Source: Photobacterium sp. JCM 19050
GTDB taxonomy: Bacteria; Pseudomonadota; Gammaproteobacteria; Enterobacterales; Vibrionaceae
Assembly: GCA_001310455.1 (NCBI GenBank)
Contig: BAXG01000014.1
Location: 1-64,000, forward strand
DNA length: 64,000 nt
Direction: 5' to 3'
Within the stretch, counting starts at the first letter, position 1, and each line of letters begins with the position of its first letter. Positions 30,597 to 40,841 of this stretch are shown in pieces. Under the pieces are notes generated by a model. That model did not search any database. It was not told where the DNA came from and saw only the letters and a list, made by a program, of their open reading frames with translations. A program made the translations under genes and the position numbers.

Positions 30597-31523
30597 TTAC
30601 CGAGTCGAAATCACCTCAGCCTCTCGCATTTCCGGCTTCGCCATACCGTCTTTCCAAATCCAGTACGTTATGGGGCCGGGGCAATTTAAGCTCACAACTT
30701 TGTGATTGTTATGTTTATCGATTGCGTGAATCGTCACGCCTTCTGTGTATCCGTCTTTGAGGTACTGCAGGTCTTTTATTGCCTCATACACGGCTTCATC
30801 CAAAGACCAGCCCATCTTTAAATACATCACAACAGCGTGGGACGTTACGCAGCGAATACTCATCTCGCCGGTGTGAGTACAAGCGCAGGCACCGTATCGG
30901 CTGTCCGCGTAAGAGCCAGCACCGATGATCGGACTGTCTCCCAGTCGCCCCGGATACTTCCAAGCCCAACCGGATGTAGATGTAGCCGCACTGATTTTTT
31001 TACTGTGATCCAAAGAAAGAAAAACGGTGGTGTCTCTTACACGTTCCGGGTCAGTTGCATTATTAGACAAAGGAGCCAGTGGCACGTTGGGAAACTGCTG
31101 TATTTCCTCGTCGGTCATCGCTTGTTCAAGCTTTTCCCACCAAACACGCTTTGAATCTTCAATCAGGTTATCGCCCCGGCTGGCACCAATCTCATCGGCA
31201 AAAATGCCTGCGCCTTCTCCAACAAGAATTTCGTGATTCAAATCCGTCATAACACGATAAGCCACTTCAACCGGGTGAGAGTACCCTTTCAGCGCACCGA
31301 TAGCGCCGGTTCGCAGCGTATTGCCGTCCATGACAGAGGCGTCCAGTTCCATCTCCCCGAGCACATTTGGCCAACCACCATATCCCACTGTACGAACCCG
31401 CGGATCTGCCTCAACGCACTTTATTCCCTCGACGATTGCACGCAGTCCATCTCCACCGGTATGTAATTTCTGCGCTGAAACATCAACACCAGGAAAACCT
31501 TCCGAATTTGCTATGAGAATCAT
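30597..31523 (-). CDS. N4-(beta-N-acetylglucosaminyl)-L-asparaginase (glycosylasparaginase)
   Basis: N-terminal nucleophile hydrolase of 308 residues that cleaves the GlcNAc-asparagine bond left after N-glycoprotein breakdown. It shows TVGYGGWPNVLGEMELDASVMDG, GAIGALKGYSHPVEVA and the autocleavage site, where Asp-Thr in VRDTTVFLSL supplies the catalytic threonine (near residue 165). The following ATSTSGWAWKYPGRLGDSPI is the substrate loop. No signal peptide is present, so it acts in the cytoplasm and its substrate must be imported. It follows the ABC ATPase by 21 bases in one operon. Related family members act on isoaspartyl peptides, but the GYGGWPN and GRLGDSP patterns favour glycosylasparaginase. 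Confidence 0.87.
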   Translation of the reverse strand: MILIANSEGFPGVDVSAQKLHTGGDGLRAIVEGIKCVEADPRVRTVGYGGWPNVLGEMELDASVMDGNTLRTGAIGALKGYSHPVEVAYRVMTDLNHEILVGEGAGIFADEIGASRGDNLIEDSKRVWWEKLEQAMTDEEIQQFPNVPLAPLSNNATDPERVRDTTVFLSLDHSKKISAATSTSGWAWKYPGRLGDSPIIGAGSYADSRYGACACTHTGEMSIRCVTSHAVVMYLKMGWSLDEAVYEAIKDLQYLKDGYTEGVTIHAIDKHNNHKVVSLNCPGPITYWIWKDGMAKPEMREAEVISTR

Positions 31524-31544
31524 TATGTTACTGCCTTGTTGGAA

Positions 31545-32634
31545 TTATATGCGCTGTTCTGTGTCGATATCGAAGAAATGCAGTCTGTCCAGACTGGGAA
31601 GCACTCTCACCACCCCTTCTGCTTTCTGGCTGTTATGAGTGCGCAGCATCAGTGATTGACCCGATCTGAGGCGCATCAAAATATTGCACTCTGCACCTAA
31701 ATATTCGACAAAATCAAAGGAACCGGAAAAACCCTGCTGGGTGTCGGTATCCACTATTTTCAGATCTTCCGGGCGAATACCCAGGCAGACTTTTTGACCA
31801 TCATATTCGGCTAGCTCCGGGTAAGCCGATATCGGCATTTCAAGGAGAAAATCGGGTTTCGAGTGTATAGTGATTGTGTTGTCAGCCACCTCGACAGTGA
31901 CATCGACAAAGTTAATCACCGGTGAGCCAATAAAGCCGGCAACAAACTTATTGATCGGATTCTCGTACAAGTCTTTTGGGCTGCCAATTTGTTGGATAAC
32001 CCCTTGATCCAGCACAACCACCTTGTTACCCATCGTCATAGCTTCTACCTGGTCGTGGGTTACATACAATATGGTTGCATTCACCTCTTTGTGGAGCGCT
32101 GAGATCTCCTGCCGCATTTTACTGCGCAGTTTCGCATCCAAATTTGAAAGCGGCTCGTCAAATAAAAAAGTTTGGGTCGGCGGACGATAGCACGACCCAA
32201 AGCCACCCGCTGTCGTTGACCACCGGATAGTTGCCCGGGTTTCGATTGCAAGAAATTGGTTAAATTCAGCATTGCTGCAATATTGCGGACGGTTTCGTCA
32301 ATCTCGCTTTGTTCATCTTGCGGATGCGCAATGACAGAGCCATGTTTTCGTACACCGTCATGTGCGGATACAACGCATAACTCTGAAACACCATCGCAAT
32401 ATCGCGATCTTTTGGCAGTTCATCGTTCACACGACGTTGATCGATAATTAAGTCGCCATCGGTAATCTTTTCAAGCCCGGCAACCATGCGTAATAAGGTC
32501 GATTTCCCACAACCGGAGGGGCCAAGGAGAATGACAAATTCACCCTTCTCGATGTCCACAGTGGCATTCTTAATCGCTTCGTAGTTATTTTGTTTATAGG
32601 TTTTACGAAGATTTTTGAGCTGAACATAACTCAT
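31545..32634 (-). CDS. ABC transporter ATP-binding protein, MalK/UgpC family (two frameshifts)
   Basis: ATPase of about 363 residues for the importer of this operon. Walker A (GPSGCGKST), [26 protein letters not shown] and [11 protein letters not shown] are present, with a regulatory C-terminal domain (LGIRPEDL). Frame breaks near 32290 (one A) and 32165 (one T in a T-run) are repaired by one base each. The second break falls inside Walker B. Its ATG overlaps the aminopeptidase stop (ATGA), so the two genes are coupled. Confidence 0.85.
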
Positions 32635-34015
32635 AACAACCCCTCTTCCTGAGAATCAATAATCGACTGACAAATTTCCGTAAGCAGCAGAGCGCCATAT
32701 CCCGTTGCCCCTTTTGAGTAGATGCGTCGGTGGGGCATGTTGTGACTCATTGCAGCGGTATCTATATGAATCCATTTTTGGTCGTCTTGAACAAAATGAT
32801 TCAGGAAGGTCGCTGCAACACATGGGCTGCCATGAGGGTCTTCACTGCCATGTTGCAGATCTGCGTAATCACTTTCCAATGCGTTTTCAAACCAGCCTCC
32901 GATTGGCATCGGCCAAACCGGTTCTCCACAATTCAACCCGGCCTTTCTTGCTAATTTGTTGAAGCCGTTATCTGTCCCCATTAATGCAGAATAACCTTTG
33001 CCTAAGGCAATACCGGCGCCGCCAGTCAACGTGGCGATATCAATTAAATACCCCGGTTGATAGGTTTGCTGCGCATAGTGAAGTACATCCGCAAGCACCA
33101 TGCGCCCTTCCGCATCCGTGGAAATAATCTCGACACTTTTACCGGAAAGCATGGTGACAACGTCTCCTGGGCGCAACGCATCACCCGACGGCATATTCTC
33201 GACCAAACCACACAAACCAATTACGCGAACGGGCATGTGAGACTCAGAGATGGCATGTATTGCTCCGACGACAGCGGCTGCACCTCCCATATCAAATTTC
33301 ATCATGCTCATGGATTTTGCGTTCTTGATGCTTATCCCACCGGAATCAAACGTGACACCTTTCCCTACAATAACGATGGTTTCCTGCGCGCCGTCAGATG
33401 GTAATCCAGTATTAAAAGATGCCCTTCACGCTTGCTACCCTGGGATACCCCCACCAATCCACCAAATCCCAATTCGCTGAGTTGGGTTTCTGCCAGGCTG
33501 TGAATTTTCACATTCGACAAATCCATTCCTTTAACAGCAGAAATGAATGTCTCCGGATAAATCACATTTGCCGGTTTGTTCATTAATTCGCGTGAATAGA
33601 CTTGAGCGCGTGCCAATGCTTTGCCTCGACAGTGCGCTTTTTTTAGTGCCAAATTGTCGGTTGTGATTTCAACCTTGTTGATTTTTGGATTCAGTTCCCA
33701 GCTGGGTGAATGATGATAATTGTATCCAGCTAACGAGAAACCAAAACCTAGCCATTGAATCCATATCTGAGTCGGAAATAACGCCAACACAGAATCATCT
33801 ATTATCAGTTCGAGATTTTTAAATGGATGTTTATTCGCAATCTCATACGCAATATCCTGTATATCTGGTACTGAATACGAAGACTTTTGAAAGCAAACAC
33901 CGCTCTCCCCTTCAATCTTTTTTAATTCTGAAACATCTGAAGCACTAAACTTCAGGTGAACAGACACCTCAGATTGCGATGATGGGCAATCCGATTTATA
34001 ACTAATTGAAAACAT
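32631..34015 (-). CDS. M17-family leucyl aminopeptidase (frameshifted)
   Basis: Cytoplasmic metallo-aminopeptidase of about 461 residues. The catalytic half carries [29 protein letters not shown], and [12 protein letters not shown], which hold the metal-binding Asp/Glu and the active Lys and Arg of the M17 family. The frame breaks near 33405, and one restored base gives the continuous [17 protein letters not shown]. It lies inside an ABC importer operon, between the permeases and the ATPase, and its stop overlaps the ATPase start. It is too diverged from the housekeeping PepA type to be assumed its equivalent. The context suggests it trims imported peptides or glycopeptides. Confidence 0.85.
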
Positions 34016-34017
34016 TG

Positions 34018-34899
34018 TTATCCCTTAACCGCGCCTTCGGTAAGGCTTTCCATCATACGTTTAGAAAAAATTAAGAAAGCAATAAGCAGTGGCAACATCG
34101 CAAGGAAACTTCCGGTCATCACCAAGTTCCACGGTGTGGATGTTGCGCCATTGAGAGAACGCAAAACCAGAGTAATAATCTGCTTATCCGGTGACTGCAA
34201 CGCGATGAGCGGCAACATAAAGTTATTCCATGAAGCAACGACCACCATTATTGCAACTGTCATCAACGGGGAGCGCATCATTGGCAGTCCAATCCGGAAG
34301 AAGATCTGTAGCTCATTGAGGCCATCGACCCGCGCACTGTCAAACACTTCTTTTGGCATGGTCGATGCCACAAATTGCCGGATTAAGAACACACCAAAGA
34401 TATTGACTCCGGCAGGCAACCACACCGCCGCCAGGGTATTAATAAGGTTTAGCTGCTTAATGATCAGGAAATATGGAACCAAATTGACTACTGCCGGGAC
34501 CATCATCGTTAGCAACAGTGTTGAAAAGATAATGTTCTTCCCTTTGAAGTCATAAATGGCAAAGGCATAACCAGCCGCAGCTGAAACAAATACTGCATTC
34601 AACGTAGAAAGTGTCGTCACAACAAAGGTGTTAAACATCGCTTTGTTGAACGGGACTTCCTTGGCCAGGCTTTCGTAGTTGTAAAAAAATTGATCGCCGA
34701 AGCTCAATGACATCCCCATAATCGAAGAGATGTCTTGCGTTGCCAACAGTGCTGACCAAAAGAACGGGAATATTGAAATCAGCGCCAGTATAGATACAAA
34801 GACATAAATAATAAGCTTAGCGACATCAAATTTCTTTTTTGTCTGCATATCGACCTGGCTTGAGTCAGAATAAGCAGACACGGGTAAAAGATTTTTCAT
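34018..34899 (-). CDS. ABC transporter permease, MalG type
   Basis: Inner-membrane permease of 293 residues with about six helices and the EAA loop (FDSARVDGLNELQIFFRIGLP). The C-terminus EGAVKG matches MalG-type subunits. It overlaps the preceding permease by four bases and is followed two bases later by the aminopeptidase. It forms the importer pore with the MalF-type protein. Intact. Confidence 0.87.
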   Translation of the reverse strand: MKNLLPVSAYSDSSQVDMQTKKKFDVAKLIIYVFVSILALISIFPFFWSALLATQDISSIMGMSLSFGDQFFYNYESLAKEVPFNKAMFNTFVVTTLSTLNAVFVSAAAGYAFAIYDFKGKNIIFSTLLLTMMVPAVVNLVPYFLIIKQLNLINTLAAVWLPAGVNIFGVFLIRQFVASTMPKEVFDSARVDGLNELQIFFRIGLPMMRSPLMTVAIMVVVASWNNFMLPLIALQSPDKQIITLVLRSLNGATSTPWNLVMTGSFLAMLPLLIAFLIFSKRMMESLTEGAVKG

Positions 34900-35830
34900 T
34901 CGCTTACTCCTTTGATGCCTTTCTTGCCGAATAAGAGGAAAAACAATGCGCTAAATAGAGAAATAATGATAAATAGTATCCACGCAATTGCAGAAGCAGT
35001 TCCCATGTCACTCCAATCCCACCCCATTTTGTAGAGGTAGAGTGAAACAGTCATCCCTGAATTAGCAACACCACCGCTGCCATGAGTCAGCATCATTGGT
35101 TCTTCGAATATTTGCATATTGCCGATAATTGTCATGAGAGTAGCGAAGAAAATATATGGAACCAGAAGCGGTAAGGTAATAAACCGGAATTTCTGCCATT
35201 TATTCGCTCCATCGAGGTCAATCGCCTCATAGAGTTCTTTAGACACCGCCGCCATACCCGTCATGTAGATAACCATGTTGATGCCTGTATATTTCCAGGT
35301 AACCTGATTTGCAATGGTGAGTCTTATCCAATCAGAATCGAAAAAATCCACCGGTAAGGCATCTAAAAACTGGGGCAAATGAAGCATATGACCTAGTGAC
35401 TCGAAGCCCACATTTACGATACCGAATGGAGAAAATACATTGAAAACAACAAGCTCACCGCCACGCTTGACGTGATATACGGCAGGAAAATTGCCGCCTT
35501 AAAAAATTCAGAACCGAACCTAATCACATGCAACAAAAAGTAAGCCAGAGCAATGGCTAAAACATGCTGACAAATTCCGGATATGAGAGATATTTTAATT
35601 GTATTCCAAAGGGATAACCAAAAAATGTCATCAGTTAACGCATAATAGTAATTTTCCCATCCCACAAATTGCATGGAAGACAGACCGCGAACCGGATTCC
35701 ACGTATTAAATGATAGAAACGCAGAAAAAATTACAGGAAAAACATTAAACGTCAGATACAAAATCATAAAGGGAGCTAATAAAATATAGGCTACCCTGTG
35801 ATCATGTAACATCCTTGAAAACCATTTCAT
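34896..35830 (-). CDS. ABC transporter permease, MalF type (frameshifted)
   Basis: Inner-membrane permease of about 312 residues. The EAA loop reads LYEAIDLDGANKWQKFRFITLP. The frame breaks near 35420 and is restored by one G, giving FSMVFSPFGIVNVGFESLGH. It lies between the binding protein and the MalG-type permease. The periplasmic loop is short, so it is not a MalF orthologue. Confidence 0.83.
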
Positions 35831-35898
35831 AAAGGCTATCCGTATTTGGTGTGAAGAGAATAATGGGATTCCCCACTATCCTCTTCATTAATATCAAA

Positions 35899-37157
35899 TT
35901 ACAACGTACGCATTCTACGTGACAATAACTTGTTCGCATCTTCCAGCGTTGAATCAATATCAGCATCTTGCGCAATAATCTTCACAATTGCATCGCTAAG
36001 AATATCATTCGCAATATTGTCTACCGCTGATGAAGCATAAGGTTTAATGTTTTTCACAATTTCAGTGTAATACTTCATAGACAGCTGGCCGCCTAAGATT
36101 TCACTTGGAGTGTCAAAAAACGCATTACTATATATTTCTGTTCTGGCTGGCAGTGTTCCCGCAATTTTCGCGATATCAAGTACGTTTTTATCATCCATCA
36201 TATATTGCACAAATTTCCACGCTTCCGCTTTGTGCTTGCCTTGCTCGGGTATGGCGAATACCGTGCCACCCGCGTTTACGTTGGTTTCGTTTGGAATACC
36301 AGCAACGCGCCACAAGCCTTTTTCCGCGCCTTCGGGGTCATATTCTTGTACAATTCGACCTTCAACCCACGGGCCATCAATATCCGCAAACAGTTTTCCT
36401 TGTCTGAACAGTTTGATGAACTTCTGGTCTCTGGATGAGCCATCGAGCGCTGCAACCAATTCACGGTCGTACAAAGACTTAACCAGTTTTACCAATGTTT
36501 TGATTTCATCCGAGTCCAGATTTGGTTTACCGTTTTTCAGGTAAACAGGCTCCCCTGGCGCATTATTGGTACCCATAACAAGGGGATTAATCAAACTGGT
36601 CGCTGCGGGCAGAATATACGCACCGGTTTCATCTTTCAGTTTTTGTGCAAAAGCGACGAAAGAATCCCAGTCTTTTGTAGCATCTTCAATATTCGCACCC
36701 ACTGCCTCAACGAGATCTTTTCGGTAAACCATGACAACCGGTCCGGTATCGTAAGGCACACCAAAAATATCACCGTTTTTATCTTTCGATAAAGTGATCA
36801 TGGATTCATCAAATTCCCAACCGGTTTGGTGATTGAGTAAGGAGCATCTGATAAATTTGCAAGCCCACCGGCGTTAGCGTAAGTTCCTAATTTAATTGTA
36901 CTGATGGTTGTCACGTCTGCTGCGCCCTCACCTACGGCCAAAGCAGTAGAGAGTTTGTCGTGGCAATCCCTAAACCCGCAACTAACCACATTAATATCAA
37001 TATCAGGGTTTTCCTTCTCGAAATTACTGACCATTTTTTCAACGTAGTTTTTAGGCAGATAATGAGAGAAGATAATCTCAGTTTTTGCATATGCAACATG
37101 GCTCGCTATTGTTGCAGCAAGAACGGTTATTGGCACTAGTACTCTATTCATAATCAT
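35899..37157 (-). CDS. ABC transporter substrate-binding protein (frameshifted)
   Basis: Periplasmic receptor of about 420 residues, first gene of the operon. A signal peptide ends near VAYA|KTE. The mature part starts IIFSHYLPKNYVEKMVSNFE, typical of sugar-type solute-binding proteins. A frame break near 36815 is repaired by one T (PVWEFDESMITL). The second half includes GVPYDTGPVVMVYRKD and DIDGPWVEGRI. From the operon content the ligand may be a glycosylated asparagine or a glycopeptide, but the family itself mostly binds oligosaccharides. Confidence 0.82.
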
Positions 37158-37236
37158 TACAATCTTCCTTAATCATGTTGATCTAAACAAATCAATGCGC
37201 TGAATTTGCATATGAAGACAAGGAAATCACAAAAAG

Positions 37237-37250
37237 TGAAACCGATTTCA
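37237..37250. promoter_or_regulatory. LacI-type operator between the importer operon and its regulator
   Basis: TGAAACCGATTTCA is a near-palindrome with a central CG, as in many LacI/GalR-family operators. It lies 80 bases upstream of the binding-protein start. The 478-base gap (37158-37635) also holds repeats of TAACTGGT and ACCAGTTA near 37300 and 37450, and no gene. Confidence 0.5.
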
Positions 37251-37635
37251 GTTTTTATTTTAACGGTTATAAAGACAAATTAAATTTGCGATTAATGACT
37301 AACTGGTCACTAAAATTCACATAACCAGAAACATCTTCGTAACACAGATCACATAAATAGCTTTTTGATTATTTAGTACTTCAGTTACCCTTTATTGACC
37401 TAATAAAACGTAGCCAATACAGAATAATTGGATATGCTTCAATTATTTACCAGTTAATGCGTAGTATGATCAGTTAAACTAAATGCAATAGAATGCATTG
37501 GATAGGAATACAGGTTTGTTTTTCAAAGAAAGATGATAACTTGATTGAGCATTCGCAATACAAAAAAGACATTGTGCATTGTTACGTCAGTACAAATTAA
37601 TTCTATTTTTAATTGGGATATGTTGAGAACAAGGG

Positions 37636-38628
37636 ATGAAAGCAGCACAAAGCAAAAATGATCTACCCACTCTTGACGATGTAGCAAAACTTGCGGGCGT
37701 CTCCAAGGCAGTCGCCTCTCGTGCGTTGTCCGGCAAAAACCGCCCCGTCTCCAAGATGAAAAAGCAAAAAGTGATTGAAGCCGCCAATGCACTGGGTTAT
37801 GTCGCTAACCCCTTTGCTAAGAGTCTGACAAATCAAGAAACAGGGCTTATTGCGGTCGTTGTTAACCACATAACAGACCTTAGTGATCTGACGCTGTTTG
37901 ATAATTTGCTTCAAGCCATTCAATCTCAGGGGAAACAGACGCTTTTTGTTCGACTGAATTCAAAAGAAGACATCGAAGGTATGAGGCATAACTCGTTCAT
38001 CCATCGAGTCGATGCGGCATTAATTTTTTCAGACCTTATCGAACCGGAAGTTGCCACTACCCTATTCCTGACTCAAAACATCGTGATGCTGAATGGCAAA
38101 AGCAGCGCAAATGGTATGTCCGTTGTTGTAGATGAGAGCATAGCTATCAAAACGGCTGTCTCCCGAGCCAAGCAACTCGGATTGAATCAGTGCTTCCTCA
38201 TCGGAGGCAGACAGTCCTCTCCCAATGAAGCCCGTCGTGTTCAATATTATGAAGACTATGCAGAAGACGCCGATATCAACGTCAAAGGGACGGTGTTCTG
38301 TGACTATTCCTATACCAGTGCCAGTGAGTTTTTCAAATTGCAGCCGGCTGATGCGTTCACCGATACTGCGATTTTCTGTACCTCTGATTCAATGGCGATG
38401 GCCGCTTTGGATTTTTTTAAAAACAACGGGATAAACCACCAACTCAAAAATATTTTTGGTTTTGATAATACGATTTTTTCACGTACCGACAGTTATCGTT
38501 TCTCTACCATTGGCTATGACAAAAACAAATTTATCGACAGCATTTTGGCGCTCATTTCAGAAGAGTATTCAGATTCCGATAACGATAAAAAGCACATTAT
38601 TGAAGCCGAGTTTTTCCCGGTTTCTTAG
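37636..38628 (+). CDS. LacI/GalR-family transcriptional regulator
   Basis: A 330-residue regulator. The N-terminal helix-turn-helix and hinge are clear (TLDDVAKLAGVSKAVASRALSGK, then VIEAANALGYVANPFAKSL), followed by a periplasmic-binding-like effector domain (GLIAVVVNHI...IFCTSDSMAMAALDF). The recognition helix reads SKAVASRAL instead of the common SPATVSRVL. It is divergent from the ABC, aminopeptidase and glycosylasparaginase operon and most likely represses it until a breakdown product binds. Intact. Confidence 0.9.
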   Translation: MKAAQSKNDLPTLDDVAKLAGVSKAVASRALSGKNRPVSKMKKQKVIEAANALGYVANPFAKSLTNQETGLIAVVVNHITDLSDLTLFDNLLQAIQSQGKQTLFVRLNSKEDIEGMRHNSFIHRVDAALIFSDLIEPEVATTLFLTQNIVMLNGKSSANGMSVVVDESIAIKTAVSRAKQLGLNQCFLIGGRQSSPNEARRVQYYEDYAEDADINVKGTVFCDYSYTSASEFFKLQPADAFTDTAIFCTSDSMAMAALDFFKNNGINHQLKNIFGFDNTIFSRTDSYRFSTIGYDKNKFIDSILALISEEYSDSDNDKKHIIEAEFFPVS

Positions 38629-38658
38629 TCTGTAACGCTCACGCATCTTGAAGATAAA

Positions 38659-38679
38659 AATGCCGGACGAACCGGCATT
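38659..38679. terminator. Bidirectional hairpin after the LacI gene
   Basis: AATGCCGG and CCGGCATT form a perfect stem with a five-base loop. The minus side ends in TTTTTA, and the plus side in GTTT. It lies between the LacI gene and the convergent OmpA fragment. Confidence 0.65.
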
Positions 38680-38682
38680 GTT

Positions 38683-38856
38683 TCAAAGAATATCAACCCG
38701 TCGGTTTTCACTTCTTCCCAACTTGGTTTTGTTGGTTGATATAGGCTGTTTTTCACCAAAGGAAACAGCCTGTAGCTTAGATTCATCCACCCCACTGTCG
38801 ATCAGATACTGGATGACAGATTTGGCGCGGGTGTTGGAATGCCACGAGGCAGCGCT
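38683..38856 (-). pseudogene. OmpA-like C-terminal domain fragment
   Basis: A remnant of about 57 codons. It reads WHSNTRAKSVIQYLIDSGVD, then LQAVSFGEKQPISTN and GRSENRRVDI, the end of an OmpA-family peptidoglycan-binding domain (the AKSV, GE-PI-TN and GR-NRRV pattern). A stop lies directly upstream in frame and there is no N-terminal barrel or signal. The next gene begins 40 bases away, so the rest has been lost. Confidence 0.7.
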
Positions 38857-38896
38857 CTAATCACCCGCGAAATGTGCGTGAGTTAAGGTGCGTCAG

Positions 38897-40177
38897 TTAG
38901 ACGGCTGACGCCCTCACCCGCTCGATGCGGTTTCCTTTAATGGTCGCCACTTCAAAACGCCAGTTGCCCCATTCGGTAATATCACCCGGGTTCGGCAACT
39001 TGCCCTCAACCCACTGGAGCATACCGTTCAGCGTGTGGTACTTGGCGGTGGTTTCATCCGGCAGTTCTGACAGGCCAAGGCGGTCTTTCAGCTCAGAAAT
39101 CGGAATCAGCGCATCCAACAGCCAGCTTCCGTCATCTTGCGCAGTGGCCCAAAGCTGACGTGGGTCCGGCGTAACCAGCTCACCGGTCATGGCTTCAAAC
39201 AGGTCATAGATAGTCACCAGTCCCTGAATGTCACCGTATTCATCCACCACAAAGACCATTTCGGTGCCGGAACGTTGCAAATATTGCAGCAGCTCAAGGC
39301 CATTCATGGATTCCGGCACATAAACCGGTGGCTTGATGGCACGCGCAATTCTCTCGGTATCTAGTTGGGAGGTGTACCTCAGCAGCGATTTTGCAGAGAC
39401 CGTACCCAGCATATCTGAGTAGCCACCCCGGACAACCGGAAACACGGTGTGTGCGGCGTGTCGAATCTGTTTTATCTGGACATCCAACGGCTCCTCAAGG
39501 TTAAGAAGCTCAATATCAGCTCGGGGTGTCATCAGTGAACTGACAGCCCGGTCTGCAAGCCGGAATACTTTACGGACAATGTCATGCTCCTGGCGCTCAA
39601 TCACACCGGTTTCAGAGCCTTCCACAATCACGGCATGAATATCTTCTTCTGTCAGCGTTGCTTCGATTTCATCGGTTTTTACACCCAATGTCCGCAGTGA
39701 ACCGTTAGTCGAAATGGTCAGTAGGAAAACGAACGGTTTCGCAATCTTGGACAGGAAATTCACCGGGCGGGCGATCAGCAGGGACGCACGTTCAGCATGT
39801 GCCTGGGCAAGTCGCTTAGGAACAAGCTCACCCACCACGATGGAGAAATAGGTAATCAGCACAACCACACAGGCGGAAGAAAACACGCTGGCCGTCTTTG
39901 CATCCATACCCTGCTCTACCAGCCAAACCGCAAACGGGGCAGAGAGCACTGCTTCGCCGACGATACCGTTCAGGATACCGATGGCTGTGATACCAATCTG
40001 GATGGTGGAAAGGAAGACTGTGGGATTGTTTTTAAGCTCAAGGGCTGTCTTTGCGGATTTGTCCCCTTTGTCGGCCAGACTTTGGAGACGGTTGGTTTTT
40101 GCGGAAACCAGGGCAATTTCAGACATGGCGAAAATACCGTTAACAACGATAAGCAACACCAATAAAGCGATGTCCAT
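38897..40177 (-). CDS. CNNM/CorC-HlyC family membrane protein (hemolysin-like)
   Basis: A 426-residue inner-membrane protein. It has an N-terminal DUF21/CNNM domain with three to four helices (residues ~1-140, with STIQIGITAIGILNGIVGE), two CBS domains (~200-330, MTPRADIELL and VFVVDEYGDIQGLVTIYDL), and a C-terminal CorC/HlyC domain. E. coli relatives include YtfL (PaeA) and YegH. Members are linked to metal-ion or polyamine efflux, and the hemolysin name is historical. Intact. Confidence 0.9.
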   Translation of the reverse strand: MDIALLVLLIVVNGIFAMSEIALVSAKTNRLQSLADKGDKSAKTALELKNNPTVFLSTIQIGITAIGILNGIVGEAVLSAPFAVWLVEQGMDAKTASVFSSACVVVLITYFSIVVGELVPKRLAQAHAERASLLIARPVNFLSKIAKPFVFLLTISTNGSLRTLGVKTDEIEATLTEEDIHAVIVEGSETGVIERQEHDIVRKVFRLADRAVSSLMTPRADIELLNLEEPLDVQIKQIRHAAHTVFPVVRGGYSDMLGTVSAKSLLRYTSQLDTERIARAIKPPVYVPESMNGLELLQYLQRSGTEMVFVVDEYGDIQGLVTIYDLFEAMTGELVTPDPRQLWATAQDDGSWLLDALIPISELKDRLGLSELPDETTAKYHTLNGMLQWVEGKLPNPGDITEWGNWRFEVATIKGNRIERVRASAV

Positions 40178-40422
40178 GTAGGTTTTGTATCCTCATATTC
40201 TAAACACGCGCCAAGGATACCATTTTTTGTCAGGAATACATGCGTTTTTGAAAAACTAATTCGCTGAAAAATTCAGTAAAAACATGGTTATATTTCATTC
40301 TATAAATTGAGAAAATAACAACCAAAAACATGCGATTCAGTTACCAAAATTGACCTTGATCATCACACCTCGGCAACAGTCCACTAATATAGACAGAGGG
40401 GCTAAAGCCAGGAGCACACATC

Positions 40423-40808
40423 ATGGTCAGATATCACCGTTACTCAAGAATATTTTGCAACGGTTCCGTGATCCTTTCTCAACAGGAAAAGTGTTGGAAC
40501 AGTAACATCAGAGATTTCTCACTTAATGGCCTGGTCGTTCGCAAACCTTCCGAATGGGAAAATGAAGATAACTGCGATTTTTTGGCGACACTAAAGCTGA
40601 TGGGTTCAGACAAGGATTTCGTTCTGGAGTTGGATCTTGTTGAAGAAAGCCCGAACAGCCTCAGCTTCCATATCAACATATCGATATGGAAAATGCGGCG
40701 TATCTTGAACAGCTATCTGAGAAAAACGTGGGCAACAACTTTTTGTTGAGAAGAAGACTAAACCAGCTTCACCACCGTGGCATAAATAAGCATCATTTCA
40801 AAAAGTAA
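40423..40808 (+). CDS. PilZ-domain protein (frameshifted)
   Basis: A small, probably c-di-GMP-binding protein of about 128 residues. The arginine motif (RYHRYSR) at the N-terminus and NIRDFSLNGLVV (D/N-x-S-x-x-G) match PilZ domains. The frame breaks near 40675, and one restored C (AAC-CAT) extends the protein through a basic tail (RRRLNQLHHRGINKHHFKK), which is normal for short PilZ proteins. It would act in the cytoplasm on motility, secretion or adhesion. The target is not indicated. Confidence 0.75.
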
Positions 40809-40841
40809 GGGGAGCATTGCTCCCCTCTTCATTTCTATTAA

